64,000 nucleotides of DNA from Pilatotrama ljubarskyi. Lineage: Eukaryota > Basidiomycota > Agaricomycetes > Polyporales > Polyporaceae. The notes below the pieces were generated by a model. The model had not been told where the DNA came from. It ran no database searches and was given only the letters and a program-made list of their open reading frames with translations. Below, one piece after another: positions 35,442 to 45,713 of this stretch. Location of the stretch: positions 478,012-542,011 of the forward strand of contig MU277672.1 of assembly GCA_022385805.1 (NCBI GenBank), given 5' to 3'. Positions within the stretch are counted from its first letter, which is position 1. The number at the start of each line of letters is the position of its first letter. Both the position numbers and the translations under genes were made by a program.

Positions 35442-36952
35442 ATGTCCGAGTCGTTACCCTCAAGCACAGACATTCTCATCGTCGGCGCAGGCCCCACCGG
35501 CCTGAGCCATGCCCTCGCACTCCACGAACATGGCTTCAGGGATATGGTCGTCGTAGACGGCGCAGCCCAGGGCGAGAATAGCTCTCGCGCCGTTGTCGTA
35601 CACGCAGCCACTCTCGAGGTATGCCACCTTTCCTTGCCGTCTACCACCCTTCTCACACCGACTTACTACGTGACTTCGCAGGCGCTGGACAACATCGGTT
35701 GTGCTCAGCAGCTCATCCAGCACTGCAGGAAGATCCGCGCGACCGTCGTCAGATCCAACGGCTACACTATCGAGACCGCCACCTTCGCGCCCCTCGCCAA
35801 ATACACCAAGTTCCCCTTCGCCGCCGCCATCCCCCAGCACGTCACCGAGAAAATCATCGGTGACGCGATCAAGGAGCGCGGCATCGCCGTATATAGGCCG
35901 CACAAAGTCGTCGCCCTCCAACCCAACGCGGACGACAACACCCTCACTGACGTCATCTTCGAGGACGGACGCGTTCTGCGCGCGCGCGTCGTCGTCGGCG
36001 CGGACGGTTCCCACTCAGTGGTGCGTGCATATAAACAATCCAAACTCTAATGCCACGTAATCGTCAATTCTGACATGCGCGTTTCTCTTTTCATGTACAG
36101 GTGCGCGAGCACGCAAAGATCAACTGGGCGGACCCCGACGGCGAGGCGGTCGACAACCCGAAGCACAACGTGCTCGCGCAGATGATCATCGCGGACGTCA
36201 CGCTCGCGAACCCGCCGCCGTGGCCGGTCGACACAATCAACCTCGCCTCGGGCCGCGGCAACATGTTCCTCTTCATCGCGCTCCCCGGCGCGCCGTACCC
36301 GCACATCGCGCCGGACGAGACCGTGTACCGAATCGCGTGCGGCATCCCGCAGGAGATGGGCACGCCCCCGCGCAACCCGGACAGCGAGTACGTCCAGAAG
36401 CTCTTCGACATCTGGGGGCCCAACACCGTCATGCCCAAGGACGCGCCGCGCGTGACCGTGAAGCAGACGGCGTGGTCGAGCCGCTTCCGCACGCGCTCGT
36501 CGATCGCGGACACGTTCTTCGCGCGCCTCCCGAGCGGGACCTCGCCCAATGGCGTCCCGATACGCAATGGCGGCGCGATATGCCTCCTGGGGGACGCGGC
36601 GCACATCCACCCGCCCATGGGCGGCCAGGGCATGAACCTCGGTATCCGCGACGCGGTGAAGCTCGCGCCCGCCCTTGTCGAGTACGTGCGCGCGAGCAAG
36701 GCGGGTGAGGCAAACGCCGACGCGCCTCTGATGCGCTGGGCGCAGGAACGTCGCGGGCATGCGCAGACCGTCGTGAGGACGGTGAAGCAGATCACGAAGA
36801 TGCTCTCGATGCCGAGCGAAACGACGTGGGTGCTGGGCATCATCCCTGTCAACCTGACGTGGATCCGGGACACGTTCCTCAACTTCATGTGTACCTTTGG
36901 GTGGTGGCGGGCAAGGGCGGCGTGGCAGGTCAGTGGCCTGGGCAATCCGTAG
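35442..36952 (+). CDS. FAD-dependent monooxygenase (phenol hydroxylase / FAD_binding_3 family)
   Basis: Three exons (35442..35618, 35682..36020, 36101..36952) encode 455 residues, exactly in frame. The N-terminus DILIVGAGPTGLSHALALHE is the GxGxxG Rossmann motif for FAD; GRVLRARVVVGADGSHSVVR carries the DG motif shared with NAD(P)H binding; GAICLLGDAAHIHPPMGGQG is the GD motif that holds the ribityl chain. These three motifs define class A flavoprotein hydroxylases (PheA/TfdB, MhpA, RdmE groups). The protein stops soon after the helix following the GD motif, so it lacks the roughly 150-200-residue thioredoxin-like C-terminal domain of phenol 2-monooxygenase. The hydrophobic C-terminal stretch (WVLGIIPVNLTWIRDTFLNF) could associate with membranes. 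Substrate (phenolic or other aromatic) is not deducible. The opposite-strand 325-codon frame is a GC-driven shadow. Confidence 0.88.
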
Positions 36953-37202
36953 AGACTTGGACTCGAGTTCTTCACGAACGCCACCCGTGAGTACGTTGCT
37001 TAAAGCGGCTTTGCCTTGATGCAAAGCGGAACGCGGACTCTTTGATGGATGGTTCAGGAACTCCTACAGATGAAACCAGTACCCCCGCTCATCCTTCGTG
37101 TAATCCCCGACTAGTGTCTTTTATGTACTATACAACATGAATACCATTACGTGAGGCCCGCACTCAAGTCGCCGACCTCCTCTACACCGCACCCCTCCAC
37201 AG

Positions 37203-40200
37203 CTACCCAGCTCGCCTCGATGCGATCGCAATCCCGACATCCGCAACGAGCGACCACGTATCCTCGATCCACTCCTCCACCACGCACGCATGCACCTCCT
37301 CGCGCTTCACCCGCGTCTGCTCGTGCCGCTGCGCGACCTCGTCGCGCTGCCGCGGCTCGCCGAGGTTGTGGTGCACGACGGAGAGCAGGAACTGCACGTC
37401 CATCTGCGCGGTGAACATATCGAGCGCGATGAAGCAGCGCTCGGCTTCCTCGAGATAGTGCGTCGCTTCGCGCAGGGCCTCCGCTGTGTGAGTGAGCCGC
37501 GAGTGGTCAAGGTTGGGTTGAAGGGGAATGCAGGGAGTTAGCGTACGTGACGAGTTGCCTGCGGCGATGACGCAGCGGGCGAGCGTGAACAGGGCAAAGC
37601 CTTTCTGCTCGAGATCGTTCTCGCTCATGATCTGCGCATCCGGAGGTCAGTCGTTACATCACCTTCAAGACTAGAGGTCGGCGCAGTGTACCTGTGGCAT
37701 GACTTCATCGAGGATGCGCCTCGACCACTTCGTCATCCCGAATTCGAGGCCAACGTCCGCGAGCATGACGACCGCCGTGCGGTACAGCGCGTACCGGCCC
37801 TGGTACTCGGCATGCCAGAGCGCAGTGAGCAGCTGATCCAGAGATGTGTGCGCGTGGTCGACCCTCTGTCAACCATAAAGCAGTCAATGCAACGTCCACG
37901 TCCACGTCCACGGCGCAAGAGTATGTGAGCTATCGTACCCGCATTATCAGCACATCGTGCAGTGGATCCCGTATGAGCGACCCTATCGGGTGTTCCTTCG
38001 CCCACTGGTAGTCGCGCGGCGCATATTCAGTATCTGGCCTCCTCGGGATCAAGTACTCCCTCAATTGGCGCGTCTGCCCTCGGCGACTCGCCCGCAGTGC
38101 GAGGATGTGCCAGATCTCGCCGGCCCAGAGGTTGTAGTCAGCGATGCTCAGCCCTCGCCAGACATCTGGCTCCAGCAGGCCGGCGACTGCGGCTACGTAG
38201 TTGCCTTGGCGGGCTTTCTGGTACGTTGTCAAGTCAGGAGGGGAGGAAAGTGAAAGAAGAGCACGAAAACTCACGTCGTATGCGCGGTTGAGCGTGACGG
38301 TGAGGCGGGTATTGTCTTCGCTGCCGTATTCCGTCAGGGAGATGACGATGTCTTCCTCGATCCTAGCCAGCTTGGAGCACCCTAGCATTCACAGAGACGT
38401 AATACGTCCTTGTGAATACGGTGTAATGGGCCAAAGTACTGTGCATCGTACCGAAGAAACTCCAGATAATGCTCTGCACCGCATGTTGGGCGTACTGCTC
38501 ATGCTCCATGAACAGTCCACCCTGAACATCAATGTAGTGGTCGTATAGCCCGATGGCTTGCATGAGCTTCTCGTACGCTGCAGTGAGCGGTTGTTGCTGT
38601 GTAGCAAATTCTATGAGCTATCGAGAGAAGTTCGGCGGTGACAGAAACCTACGTGTTCCACCACGAGTAGCTTCTTTGTGTCATGCAGGATCTCGAGTGG
38701 ATGCATCTGCGGCTGTATCTCATTGATGATTGGCTTCTTCCCTCGCTCGGTTGGGAGCACAGGTAGACGGTGCAGCAGGCTGTAACGCGACATCGTCAGC
38801 TGTATCTCCGTCCGAGCATAAAATAACCTCCTAAAATCCTACCTGGAGCAGTGCTGCAGCGTCGCGTTATCCCCTGCTGTGCGAGATGTCGTTATTGCTT
38901 CCTCAAGAGTCTGCCAGTTGGTGAGCCGTCGAAGCTAGCCTTCGAAGTGCCAGGGAATGTTGCATCCATACCTTTCTACATGCCACCATCTCTCGTCGGA
39001 GGTAGTACATACGCGCCAAATTGAGCATCGCGTGCTGGCGCAATCCCCTGCACAAGCTCTAATTCCCGTCATCAGAGGGCAAGACATTGACGCACGAATC
39101 GCTGCCTTCGTGGAACCTCTGCTCGAAGAACCTCCGCAGGCCTTCGTTCGCGACGTTGCTGTCGCCGGTGATCACACCCTTCATGAAGCTAGCTCGGGAG
39201 TTAGCCTCAGCCGGGCCTGACGCCGCCGCTGGATTAGTGCGGCAACTTACAGTGCGTAGGTCTCCGCTGTAGCGTACTCCCTCTTGTCGTACTTGGTCTT
39301 GAAGATCTGATAGTCTGACGGGCCTCTAGGTCAGTCGACTATCACCCGCTTACCTGTGGCACCTACCGTTCGTGATGAGATCCTTGCGGATGGGCGCGTA
39401 GCCCGGCGGCGTAACGAATCTGGGGTCGGCTTTGAACTTGAGCCATTCCAGGAAGTCTTTGTGTAATCGCGCGACCCCCGCTAATGACAGCTTGCTGAAG
39501 GTCACGAAACAGCGGCGGCAGAAGTAGCCGAAGAGTGAACGACGACACTGAACGAGGACGGACATGAGCTATTGCATTCCGGTTTGGACAGGATAGCTAA
39601 CATATCGTGCGCTCTGTAGACATGTTAAGACAGTGCAGTCGTACTTCGGGATGCGGATGTTTACGTACCTCTTCATCGTCCCTGTCGAGGAATAGGATCG
39701 GCAGAGCTGTATGCGGTGAATACACCAAAATAGGGAGGAAATATCTACAACTCACTTTGCATGAAATTTGAGAGGTCTTCTGGCGTCTGGAACGATTGCG
39801 GCTGGAGACAACAGGATCGTTGACGCAGAGTCGTACGGACGCGTAAGGGTGACTGACCAGCATCCCCAGTGCATGGACCAGCTCTCTCGCGGGACCCTTG
39901 TGCATTGACAGACACGCTTTCTTCAAATCTCCGAGTATGTCCCAGTATGATCGAGGCGGTTTGACCTTCAGGCGCATCAGTGGGCTTGCATAACAGCCTA
40001 CCTACGGTAGGAGTACCTCGGCAATCTCATCGAGCAATATTCGGTGCAGAGACAAGGTAAACTTTTGAGGCATCGGGTTCTCGTCAAGAGGATGAAGTCC
40101 CGCCATGAGTATCCAGAGCAGCAGGACATGGTGTGGCCTCAGGACGTGGCTTGCGCGAGTGGTGGTCGGCACTGTGTCCGGTGGTAAAGGCGGAGGCGGC

Positions 40201-40205
40201 GGCAT
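37203..40205 (-). CDS. APC5: Anaphase-promoting complex subunit 5 (APC5)
   Basis: Minus strand, many exons. Starts MPPPPPLPPDTVPTTTRAS (40205), then VLRPHHVLLLWILMAGLHPL and KFTLSLHRILLDEIAEVLL, the N-terminal helical domain of APC5. Next come SYWDILGDLKKACLSMHKG, RSLFGYFCRRCFVTFSKLS, GVARLHKDFLEWLKFKAD and, in the TPR part, ARQGNYVAAVAGLLEPDVWR, LSIADYNLWAGEIWHILALR, ASRRGQTRQLREYLIP, ALREATHYLEEAERCFIALD and MDVQFLLSVVHHNLGEPRQR, with a stop at 37203-37205. These blocks fit fungal APC5: TPR helices and the conserved W-L/R-A-S-R-R-G-Q region. APC5 is a scaffold subunit of the ubiquitin ligase that degrades securin and cyclin B. Exon borders in 38200-39600 are only partly resolved. It shares a 317-bp divergent promoter with NOC3. 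Confidence 0.82.
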
Positions 40206-40522
40206 TCTTGAAGTCCGAGTTCAACGTTAGAGTCACACAGACCCCAGCAGTAATCTCGGAGCAGCGGGTGGCACAGAAAACGTGAGAGAGATATTAGCAA
40301 GAGTAGAGTGAAACAGTTGTCCAGCCACCGAGCACAGTAGTGGCGGGAGTGGAACGCGTCGAGTCCGGTCACGCCGCGACGCGCGCGTATGGACGCGTCG
40401 TGAGAATGGACTTCCTCTTTGGGACAACGGGACAATTTCTGTGCTTGTGCACTCTCCGGCGTCGATCACGTCGTTCATCCTCCTTTCACAGCAGTGTTCA
40501 ATCCTCCCTCTCTGTCGTTGTC
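40206..40522. promoter_or_regulatory. Shared divergent promoter of APC5 and NOC3
   Basis: 317 bp between start codons. Contains GACGCGTCGTGAG and GGAACGCGTCGAG, both with ACGCGT cores (at 40355-40360 and 40393-40398), the MluI cell-cycle box bound by MBF-type Swi4/Mbp1 factors in ascomycetes. Presence of the ACGCGT words is directly visible; their function here is inference. Confidence 0.5.
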
Positions 40523-43512
40523 ATGGCCGTCAAGGGCTCGAAAAAGAGGCCGGCGCAGAGTGCACAAGTCGGTCGAGTCAAGCTATATGATTTGACTGGT
40601 GCTGATCAATGGTGCAGAGACCCACGAAGAAACGCAAAGTGGCTGAGGATGGCAAACCAGCCAAAGCAAAGACTAAGGGCAAGGAGCGCGCCTGGGACAA
40701 GCCAACCATCGAAATTCCGAACCAAGGAAACGAGGATGATGTAGAACTCTCGGACGAGGATCTTGACCTTCTGGAGGAATACGGGCCCGCAGTCTCCTTC
40801 CTGAAGACTTTGGACGAGAAGGGTATCGCCAGGTGCGTGCTCACAGGAACGCCCAAGCCACACTATCCTGATGCACTTAAACAGGAGCAAAAAGGAGACG
40901 GAACGACTCCGTCAGATGAACAAACCGGTCCGCAAACCCGTTGAGGACGACCTCCCCTCCATCCACTCCCATGACGAGGACGAGGACGGCTGGAGCTCGG
41001 GCGCAAGTGGTCTGGAAGACATCTCCGCCGACGAAGATATCTCAGATGACGAGGCCTTCTCTGAAGCGGAGTCATCCGCAAGTGCGGTGGACAAGCGCAG
41101 GCGTAAACGAAAGGAAGACTCGGACGAGGAGGAGCTGCCTTTCGAAACGCAGCCGCGCAAGCGCCGCCCTTCGTGGGAGCCCGAATCCGACAAGGAGAAA
41201 GGGATCGAGCGGCTGCCCATCAAACTTGCGGATGGCCGGATCCAGAAAAGTGGCAGCAAGGTCTTCCTGGACGATGACGAAGAGAGCGGCCTAGAAAGCG
41301 ACGAGGAGAGCCAGCCCGATGAAGCGGTGGAGGCTGCGCGGCACCGTGTGGAGGATGTGTCCACCGGCGCGCGATTTGGCCGGCCTGCGGTCGTGGACGT
41401 GATTAGTCAAAAGTCCCGGAAGGCGCGAATACAGGGCGCGAAGGAACAGATCGGGGGGCTGTGCCAGGAGATCCTGGGCGACCCAGAAAATAGCGTAGGC
41501 CGCCGACTCTAATTGTCTGGACTACCGGGCGGCTCATGCGGTTCGACACTTCTACAGCTAGGCCTCTTACGGCGACTGCACACCTTCTCACTGCCAGAGA
41601 TTTCCACCCCCACGCATCCGGAGCCCGTTCCGAATGACCCTGTCATCCGAAAGCTGACAATGCTGTCACAGCTGGCGGTGTTCAAGGACATCATCCCTGG
41701 TTACCGGATACGCCCGCTGACAGATAAGGAGAAGGCTGAGAAGGTGAGCCAGATGGTCCAACGAACCAGGGATTGGGAGCAGGGTCTCGTGAGCGTATAC
41801 CAATCGTACCTGCGTGGTCTAGAGGCGGAACTCAAAGGTATGAAACGCCGGCCACACGTCTATCCCCTTCACTGCAGTGGTATTGACGCCCCAACGTCAG
41901 CGAAGACTGAGCTCGCCGAGACCGCACTGCACTGCATGTGCACGCTGCTAGTGGAGGTGACGCACTTCAATTTCCGCGTCAACCTAATGAGCTCGATAGT
42001 CGCCGCGCTAAGCCGGAAGTCGTGGAACAAAGTAGGCTCCCTCTCCTCGGATACATTCCTCCTTTTTTGACAGCCAGCTGCGCTAGTCCTCAGATCTGTG
42101 TCTAGACACGCTCATCAAAGTGTTCCGCGCCGACAACACCGGCGAAGCGTCCCTGGAGATCGTGCGCCTACTGAACCGCATGATCAAGGAGCGCAAGTAC
42201 AACGTCCACCCGGAGGTCCTGTCGTGCCTGCTCCACCTCCGTCTAAAAACGGAGCTCGGCGTGCGCGCGTCCGAGTCTAAAGCCGACAAGGAGCCCAGTG
42301 GCAAGCCTATGGCGAAGGGTCGGGCAGCGGCCCGACGCGCCAAGGGCAAGAAGACCGACCAGCCGCATCTGAGTAAGAAGGCTAAGAAGGTTATGAGAGA
42401 GCGGAAAGAGATTGAGAAGGAGATGCACGAGGCTGCGGCGGAGGTTGACAAGGAGGAACGCGCGACGCGGGTGAGTGACGTCCCGACTTCCCGACTTCCC
42501 TTCCAGCTAGCCATTCTCGATCGTATCTTCCCATCGCGCGCTTGTACTGACCCCGCCGTCTTTTTGTTTCGTGCAGCATACGGAGACGCTCAAGCTGTTG
42601 TTTGTGCTCTACTTCAGTATCCTCAAGAACCCACGCCCGACTCCACTGTTGCCGTCCGCGCTCCGCGGGATCGCGAAATTTGCACATCTCGTGAACATCG
42701 ACTTTTTCAAGGACCTGCTGCAAGTCCTGAAGAACCTCATGGCGCGCGACGCGGAGGAGCACGCGGAGGGCGACGGAGACGCGCCCGCGTCCGCGCCGGG
42801 ACCGCATGATGCGTCAAACATCGCCACCGTACAGCACCAACTCTTGTGTATCGTCACGGCGTTCGAGCTTCTCTCCGGCCAAGGTGCGTACGGCGCTCTA
42901 GCACCACCTGTCAACCTCTGTCAAGTGCGGAACTGACCCGACGCGTCCCTGCTCATGTGCACCTGTCATCCTGTCACGCGAACGCGAACCCACACACGCA
43001 CAGGTGAAGCCCTCGACATCGATCTCAGCGACTTCATCAACCGCCTGTACGCGATCCTGCCGCAGCTCGCGCTCATGCCGGACGTCGAAGCCCCGCCGCC
43101 GAACCAGGCCAAGGTGAGCGTCCGCGGCCCGCCGCCGCCGTCCACCGCCGACGTGCTCTTCCGCGCGCTGCACCTCGCGTTCACCCCGAGGTCGTCGGCA
43201 GCGGCGGCGCCGCCCTGGCGCTCCGCGGCGTTCGCGAAGCGGCTTCTGTCCGCCGCGCTGCAGTGGCCCCCTGCGACGGCCGTGCGCGCGATCGAACTCG
43301 TCGCGGAGCTCGTCGAACGTGACCCGAAGCTCGAGGCGCTCCTCTCGACGGAGGATAGGGCAGGGAACGGGGTGTACAGGCCAGACCTCGACGACCCGCA
43401 GCTGAGCAATCCGTTCGGGACGTCGTTTTACGAGCTGCACACGCTCGCGGCGAGGCATTGGGCAGAGCAGGTGCGCGTGGCAGCGGGCAAGCTTTTGGAT
43501 TCCTCTTCATAA
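40523..43512 (+). CDS. NOC3: Nucleolar complex-associated protein 3 (NOC3)
   Basis: About 800 residues, roughly nine exons, starting MAVKGSKKRPAQSAQVGRVK (40523). A basic N-terminus leads into a long acidic and basic region (SDEDLDLLEEYGP, SIHSHDEDEDGWSSG), then the hallmark blocks: KEQIGGLCQEILGDPENSLG, LLRRLHTFSLPEI (joined over an intron), KLTMLSQLAVFKDIIPGYRI, RPLTDKEKAEKVSQMVQRTR, ELAETALHCMCTLLVEVTHF and HFNFRVNLMSSIVAALSRKS. These are followed by HTETLKLLFVLYFSILKNP and a CBF/Mak21-type C-terminal region ending RHWAEQVRVAAGKLLDSSS. NOC3 pairs with NOC2 to export pre-60S subunits from nucleolus to nucleoplasm, and in yeast also loads MCM at origins. The C-terminal half is unusually GC-rich. 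ACGCGT words in its promoter suit a G1/S-regulated gene. Confidence 0.93.
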
Positions 43513-43928
43513 TCTAGCTACACGCGTCCCCTCTCGTACGCGCGGGGATCGCAAACGGTAATGCTATCGACGACAGACGAAAGGGAGGATGGCGAGGTAG
43601 CTGATACAGTATGTGGTGGTGGCAGTTGGGTGATCTTCTGGCTGGGCGAAGGGCAAGCTATATCTACAGGTATTCACTTCTTCTCTGGAATGCTACAGGC
43701 TACGTACGGGGAACGGTGAGACAGCGACACACAGCGAGGGGGGCCGGCGAATAAGTCAGGTCGACAGGCGTCGAATAAGTAAGTGTCCGGGGAATAAATA
43801 AGTGTGCGCGTGCGGGCGCGGGTGTCCGTCAGTCAGTATGGGATATAAATACGGGAGGGTAGCGCGGTGAGGAGGGTGAGATGCGAGTGGGGCGAGCGAG
43901 CAGAGAAACGAGCGACGCGGGACGGGGG
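43513..43928. other. Convergent 3' region of NOC3 and the TEA gene
   Basis: 416 bp between stop codons. Contains AATAAGT/AATAAATAAGTG words (43750-43805) usable as polyadenylation signals, and an isolated GATATAAATACG motif at about 43841-43852. No gene. Confidence 0.45.
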
Positions 43929-45713
43929 TCATTGTGGGCGAAATCCGAAAGGGTTCTGATAGTGGTACGGCATCATCCCGTCGGCGCCGGCCGCGATCGC
44001 GGCGTGCGGGAACATCGGCGACGTGGGCGTGACGGGTGCACTCGAGTACTCGGGCGGGAACGTCGGCGAGGTGGGGGAGACAGACGGCGACGTGAAGTGG
44101 TGCTGGTGCTGGTGTTGCTGCTGCGCGCTCGCCGGGCGCCAGGGGTACTTCTGGAAGCCGATGAGCTCCATCGCGGGAGCTGTACGAGCCGCGTCGGCTA
44201 CGCGCTCGATGTGATACACGAGCACGGCGAGCACCTCGTTGTCGACGACAACCTGTTGCGTAATCGTTTGGACTGCAGAGCGTAAAAGGGGAGGGCGCAC
44301 GTGGTCAGCGTGGGATCCTCGACATGCGACTCGCGCGTTGCGCGCACGACGGGACTCACCTGTCTCGAGCCAGTGACACCGGGTGAGCGCAGAGTCGGGC
44401 AGGTACGCGAAGACCATCTGGGGCGAGTACGCGTCGGCGTTGAGGCCGGCCTGCAGCTCGGGGGTGGTGACCTGGGTGAAGAGGCCGAGGTCCTGGGAGA
44501 TGACGGTCCTGCCCGCGCCCCAGCTCTTCGTCTGGCACTTGGCGAGACTCGACCAGCGGGAAGCGAACGAGACGGCACCGGACACGCCCTGGAGGCCAGG
44601 GGGGCAGCGGAGGTCGGCCACGGAAGGCATGGAGACCTTAAAATGGAGGAAAATCCGGGAAGGCATGGAGGGCGTCGAGCCGACGAGCCGGTCCACATCA
44701 ACGGAGAGCGGCACCATGCCCTCTGCCCAGAAGTGCAGGTTGAGTATGCGGTTCGGGAGGGTAACATGGAAGTCGGGCGCGGACTCGACGAACGAGCCCT
44801 GGGGGAGCGTAAAGAGTGTGGGGTCCATGGCGAGCGGTTCTAGCTTGACGTTTATCGGCGCGAGGTGCGAGGCCTGGGGCGACGACGACAGTGGCCCGAA
44901 ACCAGTTTCCGACAAAGGAGAGACGGACGTGTTCAGGGCATCGTCCAGAGCCAGATCGGAGAAAGACGACATGTGTGCCGTGACGGGGATGGTAGGGAAC
45001 GAGGTAGCCGTCTGCAGCTCGAGAGGGAAATCTAGCGCAGAGAACTCCGGCGTGGACGAAGTGGAGGACGATCCAGCGGACGAATCGGGGAGATCATGCC
45101 TGAGCGTGGAGGGCGTTTCTGAAGGAGCTGCGACGGGCTTCTTGTTCGTGTGTGCGAGAAGTCCGTTCTCCTGGAAAAGCTCTTCACCTCCTGCGACGAG
45201 GTGGAATTCTGCACGCGACGATCGGTGAGCACGATGCGGGGTATCAGGGCGCAAACTGGGACGCGTACCGGGAGTACCCCTCCACATGTTGCGGAGCACC
45301 TGGATGTGGCTCGCGACCTGTTTCTTGGTGCGATCGACGCCGGCGCGTTTGAGATGGTCGACGAGGAACTGGTTGCGCCAGCGACTGCGACCGCGCGAGT
45401 AGGTCGCCCAGGGGGACTGCCAGTACTGGCGGAGACCTACGCGTCGCGAGCACGGGGTCAGTACGCGGGACGGGTGTTGATTGGTGTTTCGCGGCGACGA
45501 ACCCTCTACGAAGATCTTCTCGACCTCCTTGGACCAGACCTCGCTGCCGTCCTTGAGCAGCTTGTGGTGTTTGCGCTGCGGGGTGAGGTTGACGGTGGAG
45601 TCTGCGAGGGACTCCATGCTGCTGTTGGTGGCGGAGGAGGAGCGGGTGGGGGAGGGGGAGACGGAGGTGGGGTACTTGCGGCGGCGGTAGGCGGACATGA
45701 CTTCCCTCCCCAT
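43929..45713 (-). CDS. TEA/ATTS-domain transcription factor (Tec1/AbaA type)
   Basis: The minus-strand frame is open for 594 codons, but three of its stretches are clean introns. Removing them gives 523 residues. The TEA domain is near the N-terminus: TPQRKHHKLLKDGSEVWSKE, VEKIFVEG|LRQYWQSPW, ATYSRGRSRWRNQFLVDHLK and RTKKQVASHIQVLRNMW. This three-helix DNA-binding domain recognises CATTCY (TEA consensus) sites. The introns lie at about 66 nt (inside VEG/LRQ), 60 nt (after RGTP) and 87 nt (after CHWLET). Downstream are an acidic/Ser-rich activation-like region (LDFPLELQTATSFPTIPVTA) and a His/Gln-rich C-terminus (QQQHQHQHHF). AbaA and Tec1 proteins drive conidiation, filamentous growth or mating; in basidiomycetes the role is less known. 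Stop at 43929-43931. Start could also be the ATG of MSAYRRRKYP at 45698. Nuclear. Confidence 0.9.
   Translation of the reverse strand: MGREVMSAYRRRKYPTSVSPSPTRSSSATNSSMESLADSTVNLTPQRKHHKLLKDGSEVWSKEVEKIFVEGSSPRNTNQHPSRVLTPCSRRVGLRQYWQSPWATYSRGRSRWRNQFLVDHLKRAGVDRTKKQVASHIQVLRNMWRGTPGTRPSLRPDTPHRAHRSSRAEFHLVAGGEELFQENGLLAHTNKKPVAAPSETPSTLRHDLPDSSAGSSSTSSTPEFSALDFPLELQTATSFPTIPVTAHMSSFSDLALDDALNTSVSPLSETGFGPLSSSPQASHLAPINVKLEPLAMDPTLFTLPQGSFVESAPDFHVTLPNRILNLHFWAEGMVPLSVDVDRLVGSTPSMPSRIFLHFKVSMPSVADLRCPPGLQGVSGAVSFASRWSSLAKCQTKSWGAGRTVISQDLGLFTQVTTPELQAGLNADAYSPQMVFAYLPDSALTRCHWLETGESRRARNARVACRGSHADHVRPPLLRSAVQTITQQVVVDNEVLAVLVYHIERVADAARTAPAMELIGFQKYPWRPASAQQQHQHQHHFTSPSVSPTSPTFPPEYSSAPVTPTSPMFPHAAIAAGADGMMPYHYQNPFGFRPQ

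Noticed and set aside
36047..37024. 325-codon open frame on the minus strand
   Set aside because: Antisense to the FAD monooxygenase exon 3; Arg/His/Val-rich without motif. Shadow.
43841..43852. Isolated GATATAAATACG TATA-like word
   Set aside because: It lies in the convergent 3' region of NOC3 and the TEA gene, with no start codon of a real gene at a fitting distance.
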